Program-made: the position numbers and the translations under genes
The notes under the pieces: generated by a model
What the model was told of the DNA's origin: nothing
The model's database searches: none
Seen by the model: only the letters and a program-made list of their open reading frames with translations
In this document: piece by piece, positions 35,804-44,538 of the stretch
Layout of the letters: the number at the start of each line of letters is the position of its first letter
How positions within the stretch are numbered: position 1 is the stretch's first letter
Assembly: GCA_965660325.1 (NCBI GenBank)
Contig: CBFHZL010000004.1
Location: forward strand, 1-64,000
Direction: 5' to 3'
Origin: Acidiluteibacter sp965660325
GTDB lineage: Bacteria > Bacteroidota > Bacteroidia > Flavobacteriales_E > Vicingaceae
Length of the DNA: 64,000 bases

Positions 35804-35832
35804 CAAAGGTATTCCAATTTAAACTTTGCAAA
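35804..35832 (-). promoter_or_regulatory. Promoter for topA
   Basis: On the minus strand TTTG (35832-35829), 17 nt, TACCTTTG (35811-35804): a full match to the Bacteroidota consensus at optimal spacing, about 66 nt upstream of the topA ATG. Confidence 0.75.
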
Positions 35833-35912
35833 TAACACACTATCAACCTACTATTCAAAGGGGTTGCAGCAATGTTAAAAACTGTTGTTTGTGAAGAGTT
35901 CGTACTATGCCA

Positions 35913-35945
35913 TTTTGTCACGCATTCAAAATTTGCCTAATTTCG
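35913..35945 (+). promoter_or_regulatory. Promoter for miaB operon
   Basis: TTTTG (35913-35917), 20 nt, TAATTTCG (35938-35945; one mismatch to TAnnTTTG). It ends 25 nt before the miaB ATG. Confidence 0.55.
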
Positions 35946-35970
35946 CAGGGCAACAAAACAGAACAAACGG

Positions 35971-37422
35971 ATGTCAAGAGCAGGAATTAAGGAGATAGAT
36001 GAGCAACGACAAGGAGAAGCGTTAACCATTGATCATCCAAACAGTAATAATGCCGATAGAAAGGTATACATAGAAAGTTATGGTTGCCAAATGAACTTTG
36101 CTGATAGTGAAGTTGTAGCCTCTATCCTCACGAAAGATGGCTTTAGCACAACCAAAAAGTTAGACGAAGCAGACCTTATATTACTCAACACCTGCTCCAT
36201 TAGAGATAAGGCTGAGCAAACCATCAGAAAGCGGCTTGCTAATTTCAATACCATAAAAAAAAATAAGCCGGAGATGGTTATCGGAGTGCTTGGCTGCATG
36301 GCCGAACGACTAAAGTCTAAATTGATTGATGAAGAGAAGTTGGTAGATTTAGTTGTAGGACCTGATGCTTATCGCGACCTACCCAACTTGGTTGAAGAGG
36401 TGGATAATGGACAGAAGGCTGTGAACGTTATCTTATCAAAAGAAGAAACCTACTCCGAGATTGAACCCATTCGGATGGGTGGAAATGGCGTAACTGCTTT
36501 TGTATCGATCACTAGAGGATGTGATAATATGTGTACCTTCTGTGTAGTACCTTTCACCCGAGGAAGAGAAAGAAGCAGAGATCCTAAAAGCATTGTGAAT
36601 GAAGCTCAACTCTTGTTTGAACAAGGCTACCGAGAAGTAACTTTATTGGGTCAAAATGTGGACTCTTATTTATGGTATGGTGGCGGATTAAAAAAAGAAT
36701 TTAAAAACTTATCCGAAGAAGAGCAAAAAGAAAGCGTGAACTTTGCACAACTAATGGAAATGGTTGCTCAGATAGATCCTTTATTGCGAGTACGTTTTTC
36801 TACTTCTCATCCAAAAGACCTGACCGATGATGTGATTTACACCATCGCGAAGTACGATAACATTTGTAATTATATTCACCTACCTGTGCAATCTGGAAAC
36901 AATAGAATTCTCGAATTGATGAATCGGGGCTACACCAAAGAGTGGTATAAAGAGCGAATCGATAAAATTTGGGAGGTAATCCCTGACTGCTCTATTTCTA
37001 GTGATATCATTGCAGGGTTCTGTTCAGAAACGGAAGAAGAGCATCAAGAGACGCTAGATATGATGCGATACGTAAGGTATCAATTGGGGTACATGTTTAA
37101 GTATTCTGAACGCCCCAATACTGTAGCTCAAAGAAAATTTGAGGATGATATACCAGAGGCAGTTAAGCAGCGACGACTAGAAGAAATTATCCAACTGCAC
37201 AGAGAAAATGCTCATTTTAGAAATAATGAAATGGTGGGTAAGGTCTATGAAGTATTAATTGAAGGTACTTCTAAGAAGTCTGAAGAGGAGTTATACGGAC
37301 GAACGCCCCAAAACGCCGTGGCTGTTTTTCCAAAAGAAAACCACCAAGTGGGCACCTATGTAAATGTATTAATTGAATCATGTACAACAGGTACATTGAT
37401 TGGAAAAGTAGTAAATGCCTAA
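35971..37422 (+). CDS. miaB: tRNA-2-methylthio-N6-dimethylallyladenosine synthase MiaB
   Basis: Radical-SAM methylthiotransferase that modifies i6A37 of tRNAs reading UNN codons. UPF0004 domain with three auxiliary-cluster cysteines (C39 in SYGCQMN, C75 in NTCSIR, C109 in LGCMAE), radical-SAM motif CxxxCxxC (C184, C188, C191), and a C-terminal TRAM domain (about 415-480). The length of 483 residues is slightly above average owing to ~30 extra N-terminal residues before RKVYIESYGC. First gene of a tight operon with the sigma-54 activator (3 nt), lptE, a TPR protein and secG. Confidence 0.96.
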   Translation: MSRAGIKEIDEQRQGEALTIDHPNSNNADRKVYIESYGCQMNFADSEVVASILTKDGFSTTKKLDEADLILLNTCSIRDKAEQTIRKRLANFNTIKKNKPEMVIGVLGCMAERLKSKLIDEEKLVDLVVGPDAYRDLPNLVEEVDNGQKAVNVILSKEETYSEIEPIRMGGNGVTAFVSITRGCDNMCTFCVVPFTRGRERSRDPKSIVNEAQLLFEQGYREVTLLGQNVDSYLWYGGGLKKEFKNLSEEEQKESVNFAQLMEMVAQIDPLLRVRFSTSHPKDLTDDVIYTIAKYDNICNYIHLPVQSGNNRILELMNRGYTKEWYKERIDKIWEVIPDCSISSDIIAGFCSETEEEHQETLDMMRYVRYQLGYMFKYSERPNTVAQRKFEDDIPEAVKQRRLEEIIQLHRENAHFRNNEMVGKVYEVLIEGTSKKSEEELYGRTPQNAVAVFPKENHQVGTYVNVLIESCTTGTLIGKVVNA

Positions 37423-37425
37423 TCC

Positions 37426-38697
37426 ATGACAGTAGATCAAATAAAACAGCGATTTGGCATTATAGGTAGCTCTCCATTATTGATACGGGCCATTGACATT
37501 GCCATACAAGTAGCACCTACTGACTTATCTGTATTGGTAGGTGGTGAAAGTGGTGTAGGTAAGGAAACCATGCCGCAAATCATTCATCAACTAAGTGCGC
37601 GTAAACACAATAAATACATTGCGGTAAACTGCGGAGCAATCCCTGAAGGCACTATTGATTCCGAATTATTTGGACATGAAAAAGGATCCTTTACCGGTGC
37701 AAATGAAGCTAGAAAAGGGTATTTTGAAGTAGCGGACGGTGGAACTATTTTCCTTGATGAAGTAGCCGAATTGCCACTGCAAACTCAAGTGCGTTTACTT
37801 CGAGTTTTAGAAACTGGAGAGTTTATTAAGGTAGGATCTTCTAAAGTTCAAAAAACGAACGTTCGAATAGTAGCGGCTACCAATGTAAATATTCCAGAAG
37901 CCATCAAAAAGAATCAATTTAGAGATGACCTATATTATCGATTAAATACGGTGCCGATTTCTTTACCAGCGCTCAGAGACCGAAAAGAAGACATTCATTT
38001 GTTGTTCCGAAAATTTGCCTCTGATTTTGCAGCAAAGTACCGCATGCCATCCATTCAATTATCGGATCATGCAAGAACAGCATTAGAGAGCTACCGTTGG
38101 CCAGGAAATATCCGCCAGTTGAAAAATGTAACCGAACAAATATCGGTTATCGAAAAAAACAAAGCGGTGGATGAGCAAACACTGAAGACGTATCTCCCAG
38201 ATATTGATGGCAGAACACTTCCGGCGCTCTACCGATCTGATGATAGCGAAAGTAACCTAAACGAGCGAGAGATTTTATACAAAGTTCTGTTTGATTTAAA
38301 ACGCGATGTTACTGATTTAAAGAAACTCGTATTTAAAGCGCTGAATTCGGAAGACGGATTTGTAAACAGCGAAGAAGGTGCACAGATTATACAGCGACTC
38401 TACGAAGAAGGTGAGAAACCAGCCACTAGTGAATTGCCACTTCGACTGCAGGCATTTAATGAGCCCAACAATCAGTTTGAGGAAGAGTATAACCACAAAA
38501 ACTTTCACAATGAAGTGGTAGATGAAGTGCATGAAGAAGTAGAAGAAACACTTTCTATAGCGGACACCGAAAAAGAATTGATCAAAAGAGCACTAAAGAA
38601 ATACAATGGTAAGCGGAAAAATGCCTCAAAAGAATTGGGTATTTCAGAGCGAACATTGTATCGCAAGATAAAAGAATATAATATTGCAGACTTATGA
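37426..38697 (+). CDS. Sigma-54-dependent transcriptional activator without receiver domain
   Basis: AAA+ bacterial enhancer-binding protein acting on RpoN RNA polymerase. Walker A GGESGVGKE (39-47), the sigma-54 contact loop GSFTGA (87-92; serine instead of the usual alanine of GAFTGA), Walker B FLDEVAEL near 109-116, a sensor arginine region RDDLYYRLN, then an acidic, variable linker (about 265-380) and a Fis-type helix-turn-helix at the end (ASKELGISERTLYRKIKEY). There is no N-terminal receiver, PAS or GAF domain; the AAA+ domain starts within 15 residues, so it may be controlled by expression level or by the acidic linker. It overlaps lptE by 4 nt. Targets unknown. Confidence 0.92.
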   Translation: MTVDQIKQRFGIIGSSPLLIRAIDIAIQVAPTDLSVLVGGESGVGKETMPQIIHQLSARKHNKYIAVNCGAIPEGTIDSELFGHEKGSFTGANEARKGYFEVADGGTIFLDEVAELPLQTQVRLLRVLETGEFIKVGSSKVQKTNVRIVAATNVNIPEAIKKNQFRDDLYYRLNTVPISLPALRDRKEDIHLLFRKFASDFAAKYRMPSIQLSDHARTALESYRWPGNIRQLKNVTEQISVIEKNKAVDEQTLKTYLPDIDGRTLPALYRSDDSESNLNEREILYKVLFDLKRDVTDLKKLVFKALNSEDGFVNSEEGAQIIQRLYEEGEKPATSELPLRLQAFNEPNNQFEEEYNHKNFHNEVVDEVHEEVEETLSIADTEKELIKRALKKYNGKRKNASKELGISERTLYRKIKEYNIADL

Positions 38698-39203
38698 AAC
38701 AGTTAATAAGGTCTTTTTACGTCATTTGCAGCCTTGCAATTTTAGCAATGCTACAATCATGCTACTCTTTCACGGGTGCTGCCATAGATCCGAACGTAAA
38801 AACGGTATCGGTCGCATTTTTTCAGAACTACGCACCAATTGCTCAAGTAACCGTTAGCCAAGAATTTACAGAAGAACTAAAAGACATCTTCATCTCGCAG
38901 ACGAATTTAACGCTCATTAAAGAAAACGGGGATTTACAATTTGAAGGAGCCATTACCAATTATGAAGCAGTTCCGCTAGCAATTCAAGGAAATGAGCAAG
39001 CAGCCCAAACGAGGCTTAACATTACGGTAAATGTAAAATTTACTCACCGTTTCGATCCTACTCAAAACTTCGAGCGTTCTTTTACACAGTTTGAGGATTT
39101 TGAATCATCTGAAACACTAGCAGCTTTGGAAGGTCAACTAATTGAATCGATCAACGAAAAGTTAACACAAGACATTTTTAATGCTTCTGTGGGAAATTGG
39201 TAA
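38694..39203 (+). CDS. lptE: LPS assembly lipoprotein LptE
   Basis: Outer-membrane lipoprotein that plugs the LptD barrel in lipopolysaccharide export. Lipobox ML-QSC gives lipidated C23, followed by YSFTGAAIDPNVKTVSVAFF, the typical start of the LptE fold in Bacteroidota, and one alpha-beta domain to residue 169. The length matches. It overlaps the sigma-54 activator stop (ATGA) and the next gene start (TAATG), so translation is coupled along the operon. LptB is at 16 kb in the same window. Confidence 0.85.
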   Translation: MKQLIRSFYVICSLAILAMLQSCYSFTGAAIDPNVKTVSVAFFQNYAPIAQVTVSQEFTEELKDIFISQTNLTLIKENGDLQFEGAITNYEAVPLAIQGNEQAAQTRLNITVNVKFTHRFDPTQNFERSFTQFEDFESSETLAALEGQLIESINEKLTQDIFNASVGNW

Positions 39204-40165
39204 TGAATAAGTCGAACTTCATATCAGCCATTGCACAACCTGAGCAAATTAGTGTATCTCAAGTAGATCAATTAAAGGCGCTCGTGAAGCAATTCCCCTA
39301 TTGCTCTACAGCACAAATATTGCTGGCAAAAGGGTTACACAACTTGGAAGATATTTCGTTTGAGAAACAACTGAGAGTATCTGCTGCATATGCGCTTGAC
39401 CGCACCGTTTTACATCACCTTATTTTAGAGCGACCTGCACCAAAAGCTGACAATAATCTACTAGATGAAGAATCTAGTGAAGTCATCACTCCCGAAGCAA
39501 TAGAACAACCAACAGAGGAAAATGCAAAATCTGTAGAGGAACCATCGGCTGCATCTACTGCTGTTGAAATCGAACAGGATAAGGCAATTGCAGTCAAAGA
39601 GGAAACAGAGGAAACAATAGACGAGCCAGAGCAACCTGCAGATGAAGCAGCTGACCCATTTTTAGAGCGAGAAATATTAAGTGCAGCGATTCACAACACC
39701 TACTTTTTAGAAGCCGACGAAGCAACTGAAGCGGAAGAAAATGCTACAAACGAAAATGAGGAAATAATTGCAGAGCAACCTTCAACGCTTGATTTAGACG
39801 AATCGAGCGAACATAGCTTTAGCGAATGGCTGAAATTAATGGATGACTCTTCAGCATCTACTCAACCGAAGGAAGAAAAAAGTCAAGAACCGAAAAAAGC
39901 AAACAAAGAGCTCATCAATAATTTTATAACCACTGAGCCTCAAATAAAACCAAAAAAAGAATTCTATTCTGCGAGCAATATGGCGCGCTTGAGCGTGAAA
40001 GAAAACGATGATTTAGTTACTGAAACACTGGCCAACATTTATGCCCAACAAGGAAATGTAGAAAAAGCAATTGCAGCTTATGAAAAATTAGCCTTGAAAT
40101 ATCCAGAAAAAAGAATTTATTTTGCAAACCTTATTCATAAACTGGGCGAAACGCCTAAAAAATAA
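39203..40165 (+). CDS. TPR-containing protein with acidic linker
   Basis: 320 residues when started at the ATG overlapping the lptE stop (TAATG); an upstream in-frame TTG is not favoured. Residues 1-75 are a conserved helical N-terminus (QLKALVKQFPYCSTAQILLA), about 85-235 is a Glu/Ala/Thr-rich low-complexity acidic linker, and the C-terminus (about 265-315) holds one clear tetratricopeptide-like repeat, LANIYAQQGNVEKAIAAYEKL. No signal peptide, so probably cytoplasmic. The function is unknown; such proteins of Bacteroidota sit between lptE and secG. A scaffold role is an inference. Confidence 0.75.
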   Translation: MNKSNFISAIAQPEQISVSQVDQLKALVKQFPYCSTAQILLAKGLHNLEDISFEKQLRVSAAYALDRTVLHHLILERPAPKADNNLLDEESSEVITPEAIEQPTEENAKSVEEPSAASTAVEIEQDKAIAVKEETEETIDEPEQPADEAADPFLEREILSAAIHNTYFLEADEATEAEENATNENEEIIAEQPSTLDLDESSEHSFSEWLKLMDDSSASTQPKEEKSQEPKKANKELINNFITTEPQIKPKKEFYSASNMARLSVKENDDLVTETLANIYAQQGNVEKAIAAYEKLALKYPEKRIYFANLIHKLGETPKK

Positions 40166-40171
40166 AAAAAC

Positions 40172-40534
40172 ATGGGAACTATTATCTCTGTATTAATTTT
40201 AATTGTAGCCATTTTGTTGATTTTGGTTGTATTGGTACAAAATCCAAAAGGTGGTCTTGCATCTAACTTCTCTTCTTCTAATCAGGTGATGGGTGTTAGA
40301 AAAACAACTGACTTTATCGAAAAAGCAACATGGACATTAGCCATTACGTTAGTGGTATTAAGTGTAGTTTCGGCTACTTTTAATGAAACCACAACAGTAA
40401 CTGCTACTCCAACGGAATCAGAATTAACGAATGAAGCGAATCAAATTGTAATCCCTACCGAGCAAGCGCCGCTATTAAATGAAGACGCTGCTCCAATTCA
40501 GGAAGAAGCTTCAGAAGAAGTTCCTGCTGAGTAG
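40172..40534 (+). CDS. secG: Preprotein translocase subunit SecG
   Basis: Small inner-membrane subunit of the SecYEG channel. Two membrane helices (about 3-22 and 50-72) flank the conserved VLVQNPKGGLASNFSSSNQV loop (23-42), which is diagnostic. The C-terminal tail (73-120) is acidic and Pro/Ala/Glu-rich, as often in Bacteroidota. Last gene of the miaB operon and followed by a strong terminator. Confidence 0.93.
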   Translation: MGTIISVLILIVAILLILVVLVQNPKGGLASNFSSSNQVMGVRKTTDFIEKATWTLAITLVVLSVVSATFNETTTVTATPTESELTNEANQIVIPTEQAPLLNEDAAPIQEEASEEVPAE

Positions 40535-40557
40535 TAGACGATACAATAACTTAATTG

Positions 40558-40592
40558 AAAGTGCCAGAATGTCATATTCTGGCACTTTTTTT
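40558..40592 (+). terminator. Terminator of the miaB-secG operon
   Basis: Perfect 13-bp stem (40558-40570 with 40576-40588), loop GTCAT, followed by a T tract. It isolates the operon from groESL. Confidence 0.93.
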
Positions 40593-40707
40593 ATGTCTTA
40601 ATTTATGGTTTACTGTCAATTTTTTAGCAAAAATGGAGTAGCATTGCATTGGCACAAAATGTGACTAGAGGATTTCATCAATTAACAATTAATTTTAATT
40701 TATAAAT

Positions 40708-40983
40708 ATGTCAGTAAACATTAAACCACTTGCAGATAGAGTTCTGGTAGAACCAGCTGCAGCAGAAGAGAAAACAGCAGGAGGTATTATTATTCCTGAT
40801 ACTGCTAAGGAGAAACCACAAAAAGGTATTGTAGTTGCCGTAGGTAATGGCAAGCCGGATGAGCCGATGACTGTAAAAGTTGGCGACAGTGTCCTATATG
40901 GTAAATATTCTGGATCAGAGTTGGCGCTAGAAGGCAAAGACTACCTGATTATGAGAGAATCTGATATTTTAGCAATCGTTTAA
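40708..40983 (+). CDS. groES: Co-chaperonin GroES
   Basis: 10-kDa lid of the GroEL folding chamber. 91 residues; KPLADRVLVEP (about 6-16), the mobile loop EEKTAGGIIIPD and the C-terminal YLIMRESDILAIV are all canonical. It is 18 nt upstream of groEL. The 115-nt leader region holds no CIRCE inverted repeat and no perfect -7 element; TAGCATTG at 40639-40646 is one mismatch away from TAnnTTTG, so heat control is not visible. Confidence 0.97.
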   Translation: MSVNIKPLADRVLVEPAAAEEKTAGGIIIPDTAKEKPQKGIVVAVGNGKPDEPMTVKVGDSVLYGKYSGSELALEGKDYLIMRESDILAIV

Positions 40984-41001
40984 TTAAAAAACTAAAGAAA
41001 A

Positions 41002-42639
41002 ATGGCAAAGGAAATCACATTTGATTTAGAAGCACGTGATGCTCTAAAAAGAGGGGTTGATATTTTAGCGAATGCGGTAAAAGTAACGCTAGGACCTAAA
41101 GGAAGAAATGTAATTATTGATAAGAAATTTGGCGCTCCATCGGTAACAAAAGATGGTGTATCCGTAGCAAAAGAAATTGAGCTGAAAGATACCGTTGAAA
41201 ACATGGGTGCTCAAATGCTAAAAGAAGTAGCCTCTAAAACTGCTGATGATGCAGGTGATGGTACTACTACTGCAACGATTCTAGCGCAAGCAATTGTAAC
41301 TGCAGGATTGAAAAACGTAGCTGCGGGTGCTAACCCAATGGACCTAAAAAGAGGAATCGATAAGGCAGTAGCAACTATTGTAGCAGAACTAAAAAAGGTT
41401 TCTAAAACAGTAGGCGACGACAATGAGAAAATCGAGCAGGTAGCAACTATTTCTGCTAACAACGACAACTCAATCGGTAAGTTAATCGCTGAGGCGATGG
41501 CCAAAGTGAAGAAAGAAGGAGTTATTACAGTAGAAGAAGCAAAAGGAACAGAAACTACTGTAGAAGTAGTGGAAGGGATGCAATTCGATAGAGGATACCT
41601 TTCTCCTTACTTCGTAACAGACACTGAAAAAATGATTGCTGACTTAGATAACCCTTACGTATTGATTTACGACAAGAAGGTTTCTAACATGAAGGATTTA
41701 TTACCGATTCTTGAAAAATCAGCTCAATCAGGAAGACCTTTATTGATTATCGCTGAGGATGTAGAAGGAGAAGCGTTAGCGACATTGGTGGTAAACAAAA
41801 TTAGAGGATCACTGAAAATTGCTGCTGTAAAAGCTCCAGGATTTGGTGACAGAAGAAAAGAAATGTTGGAAGACATTGCCATCTTAACTGGTGGTACCGT
41901 AATTTCTGAGGAAAGAGGGTACAAATTAGAAAATGCTGACCTCTCTTACTTAGGTGAGGCAGAGAAAATCACCATCGATAAAGACAATACGACTATCGTG
42001 AACGGATCAGGACAAAAAGACGATATCCAATCACGTGTTTCTCAAATTAAAGCACAGATGGAAAATACCACATCTGACTACGATAGAGAGAAGCTACAAG
42101 AACGCTTAGCGAAACTTGCAGGTGGAGTAGCGGTACTTTACGTTGGAGCTGCTTCTGAAGTGGAAATGAAAGAGAAGAAAGACCGAGTAGATGACGCTTT
42201 AGCTGCAACAAGAGCTGCAGTAGAAGAAGGAATTGTACCTGGTGGTGGAGTTGCATATATTCGATCATTGGCTGCAATTGAGAACCTTGAAGGCGACAAT
42301 GCAGATGAGAAGACCGGTATCGAAATTATTCGAAGAGCCATTGAAGAGCCATTGAGACAAATCGTTGCCAACTGCGGTGGTGAAGGTTCTATCGTGATTC
42401 AGAAAGTTAGAGAAGGAAAAGGCGACTACGGTTACAATGCAAGAACAGAAGTTTATGAAAACTTATTTGATGCAGGTGTAATTGACCCGACTAAAGTATC
42501 TCGTGTAGCATTAGAAAATGCCGCATCTATTGCGAGCATGCTATTGACTACGGAATGCGTTATTGCTGATATTCCAGAAGAAGGAAATGATGCTCCAGCT
42601 ATGCCAGGTGGTATGGGTGGAATGGGCGGAATGATGTAA
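41002..42639 (+). CDS. groEL: Chaperonin GroEL
   Basis: 60-kDa chaperonin subunit that folds proteins in ATP-driven cycles with GroES. 545 residues with the equatorial ATP-binding motif VTLGPKGRNVIID (about 27-39), GDGTTTATILAQ (about 86-97), the apical domain and the C-terminal GGMGGMGGMM tail. No anomalies. Followed by a terminator. Confidence 0.98.
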   Translation: MAKEITFDLEARDALKRGVDILANAVKVTLGPKGRNVIIDKKFGAPSVTKDGVSVAKEIELKDTVENMGAQMLKEVASKTADDAGDGTTTATILAQAIVTAGLKNVAAGANPMDLKRGIDKAVATIVAELKKVSKTVGDDNEKIEQVATISANNDNSIGKLIAEAMAKVKKEGVITVEEAKGTETTVEVVEGMQFDRGYLSPYFVTDTEKMIADLDNPYVLIYDKKVSNMKDLLPILEKSAQSGRPLLIIAEDVEGEALATLVVNKIRGSLKIAAVKAPGFGDRRKEMLEDIAILTGGTVISEERGYKLENADLSYLGEAEKITIDKDNTTIVNGSGQKDDIQSRVSQIKAQMENTTSDYDREKLQERLAKLAGGVAVLYVGAASEVEMKEKKDRVDDALAATRAAVEEGIVPGGGVAYIRSLAAIENLEGDNADEKTGIEIIRRAIEEPLRQIVANCGGEGSIVIQKVREGKGDYGYNARTEVYENLFDAGVIDPTKVSRVALENAASIASMLLTTECVIADIPEEGNDAPAMPGGMGGMGGMM

Positions 42640-42664
42640 TCATCAACCTAAAATAATAATTAAG

Positions 42665-42701
42665 ATAGCCGTTTCATTAAGTTGGAGCGGCTATTTTTTT
42701 G
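42665..42701 (+). terminator. groEL terminator
   Basis: Stem ATAGCCG (42665-42671) with CGGCTAT (42688-42694), extended inward by G-U and A-T pairs, followed by seven T. Confidence 0.82.
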
Positions 42702-42739
42702 GAAAAACCTAAAATAAGTTGATTGTTTACGGACTATCA

Positions 42740-42758
42740 GCCTGCCAGACGGACAGGC
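42740..42758. repeat. GC-rich imperfect palindrome, REP-like
   Basis: GCCTGCCAGACGGACAGGC pairs GCCTG.CC with GG.CAGGC around AGAC. It stands out from the AT-rich surroundings and lies between the groEL terminator and the next gene. Similar GC-rich palindromes are scattered in intergenic regions of flavobacterial genomes; only one copy was seen in this window. Confidence 0.4.
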
Positions 42759-42847
42759 AATTTCACTGCTCTTTCGTGCTTGTTTTCAAGGATTAGAAGT
42801 CTAAGCTAACGGATAAAGAAACTGATCAAACATTAAACACGGTCAAC

Positions 42848-42880
42848 AAAAAAGCGCCTTGACACTCGTCAAGGCGCTTT
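42848..42880 (-). terminator. Terminator of the 42902-43504 gene
   Basis: Perfect 13-bp stem (42851-42863 with 42868-42880), 4-nt loop ACTC. The T run follows on the minus strand (TTTTTTGTT), so it stops minus-strand transcription; on plus only TTT follows. Confidence 0.88.
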
Positions 42881-42901
42881 GCACTTACTTTCACCTATAT
42901 T

Positions 42902-43504
42902 CTATACAATTCCTAGCAACCTTAAGATTAAAAGAATTATAAGCACCGCTAATAAAGTTCCGATTAATCCACCACCAAGCTCAGCTAAAATACTCAACAG
43001 TAAAAGCACAAGCAACGCAGCCAAGATAATCCATATCAGGGCACCTAGATCATCATCAGATATAGCAGGACTTACCGCTGTTATATTCATTTTTAACAAT
43101 TCTGACCAATCAGTTGCAAATCCCATCTCCCCAAGTCGGTTATTTAAGGGACTAAAGGGATGAATAAAATCAGCCTTCTTCCCTTCTTTTTGATTTGTAG
43201 CGGCAGTTAGCACTCCATCTTCAGCCTTAAGGATGGATTGATAAATTGGTTTTCTCGTTGTTTTTGCACTTACAGCTGCAGTCTTATTCTGCATTTTATG
43301 CACCTTTAGCTTTTCGGCTTTGCTTTCCATCACCTCAGCCTTACTCATTGTCTTACTCAGCTTCAAGTGAGGGTTGTACTTTACCCGCGTAAAGTTATTG
43401 CTGTCATTGGAGCGAACTAAGCTACATGAGCTCAGCAAAGCTGCTACAATAAAAAGGTTAAAAATAGTAACCAGACGTAATCGTTTATTCAATTGAAAAT
43501 TCAT
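42902..43504 (-). CDS. Lipoprotein with C-terminal hydrophobic hairpin, unknown function
   Basis: 200 residues from the ATG at 43504, chosen because it directly precedes a lysine/arginine n-region; 14 extra codons upstream look non-coding. Lipobox ALLSSC puts the lipidated cysteine at C27. The middle (30-145) is polar and basic. The last ~50 residues are two long Leu/Ile/Val/Ala stretches separated by a glycine-rich turn (AELGGGLIG), i.e. a membrane hairpin. A lipid anchor together with two C-terminal membrane helices is unusual. I do not recognise the family. Monocistronic, with its own terminator. Confidence 0.68.
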   Translation of the reverse strand: MNFQLNKRLRLVTIFNLFIVAALLSSCSLVRSNDSNNFTRVKYNPHLKLSKTMSKAEVMESKAEKLKVHKMQNKTAAVSAKTTRKPIYQSILKAEDGVLTAATNQKEGKKADFIHPFSPLNNRLGEMGFATDWSELLKMNITAVSPAISDDDLGALIWIILAALLVLLLLSILAELGGGLIGTLLAVLIILLILRLLGIV

Positions 43505-43824
43505 GTTTTTATGTTTAAGGTTTATGGAGAAAAAACAAACACTCAACCAACGACACTAAATACTGATTAATAGAAATATAAATAATAATTATAGAAAAAA
43601 CTGTTTAACCTTTTCTATACTTGTGTAGATGGATTCACCCATATTATTTACCATTAATTAGGTAACCGACTTCTATAAATCGAATCTCCAATATCCGATT
43701 AAAAGGCTATATCCCTTTCTACTCGGCTTAAGTCGCAGTGGTAATAATTACACTTCAAAATAAAATAGTACATTAGAAAGGACGTTTTTAACAAAGCGGA
43801 CATCTTACGTTAAAATCTACAATT
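43505..43824. other. Intergenic region, 320 bp
   Basis: AT-rich divergent spacer between the 42902-43504 lipoprotein gene and the 43825-44424 gene. I see no ORF with coding character, no tRNA fold, no TAnnTTTG element and no notable repeat. The promoters of both genes must be here but could not be identified. Confidence 0.5.
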
Positions 43825-44424
43825 ATGAAAAATCTTGTTTTATATATGCTGACCTGCCTTGCGCCGTTATTAGGCATAGGTCAAGAAGAAATTCGTCCCC
43901 AATCAGTTTATGAGTTTCCAAATCAACTAGTATCTCAACTCTCAGATGGAGCCATTCTTGTGCGGCTAAATACCGGTGAAAAACAGCTGGAGTTACTACA
44001 GAAGATGCGGCTAACAAAAAAGTATGCTGAACTGAAAGAAAAAATTATCGAATCCAACGAAGAAGTGATTGCAGCATTTTCAAAAAAACTCAAGTATATC
44101 AAGCACGTCTATTATTTCTCTAGTTCGCATAGCAATGAAATAAGGGAGGGGAATTTTGATGGTTTTCTTCTGAACGACGAATTAAAAACCGTTCCTCAAA
44201 ATGACTTGATAATAAACACTTATGTCATTGCAGAGTTCGCCAAAACAGAGCAAATGGGTATTCCGGCCTTGGTGATTTACAATAATCAATTCGAGCAACT
44301 CGAAGCACCATTTCCCTACTTTGTGAGAACGTATGAATCGCTTCCCATCTTTAATCGCTCTTATGATAGAACAGTAGAGCTGTTTGACGAAAGGTTAAGT
44401 TCTTACCAGCGATTTCATCCGTAA
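43825..44424 (+). CDS. Small secreted protein, unknown function
   Basis: 199 residues. An N-terminal hydrophobic segment (MKNLVLYMLTCLAPLLGIGQ) looks like a Sec signal peptide; a cysteine at 11 is inside the hydrophobic core and not in a good lipobox. The mature part is alpha-beta in composition with a basic helix (KMRLTKKYAELKEKI, about 62-76) and strands such as KYIKHVYYF and IPALVIYNN. I do not recognise the family. It stands alone, followed after about 110 nt by kynU on the same strand with its own promoter element. Confidence 0.6.
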   Translation: MKNLVLYMLTCLAPLLGIGQEEIRPQSVYEFPNQLVSQLSDGAILVRLNTGEKQLELLQKMRLTKKYAELKEKIIESNEEVIAAFSKKLKYIKHVYYFSSSHSNEIREGNFDGFLLNDELKTVPQNDLIINTYVIAEFAKTEQMGIPALVIYNNQFEQLEAPFPYFVRTYESLPIFNRSYDRTVELFDERLSSYQRFHP

Positions 44425-44512
44425 GGAATAGATAAAAGCTATCAAGCTGAATTGGTTTAAAATTACCGATCGTATTTCCAATTGAAAGTCCCCCTAATTT
44501 AGGAGAGCTTTG

Positions 44513-44520
44513 TATCTTTG
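44513..44520 (+). promoter_or_regulatory. -7 promoter element for kynU-kmo
   Basis: TATCTTTG matches TAnnTTTG; it lies 18 nt before the ATG at 44539. A ribosome binding site AAAGGAG (about 44526-44532) stands between them, and supports the ATG at 44539 over the upstream TTG. Confidence 0.55.
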
Positions 44521-44538
44521 AAGCAAAAGGAGCTTTCA

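Noticed and set aside
40649..40668. TTGGCAC-like sequence upstream of groES as a possible sigma-54 promoter
   Set aside because: The -12 GC is replaced by GA (GTGAC instead of TTGCA at the expected spacing), so the site lacks an essential element.
40593..40707. CIRCE or other heat-shock operator before groESL
   Set aside because: No TTAGCACTC-N9-GAGTGCTAA repeat or similar inverted repeat is present.
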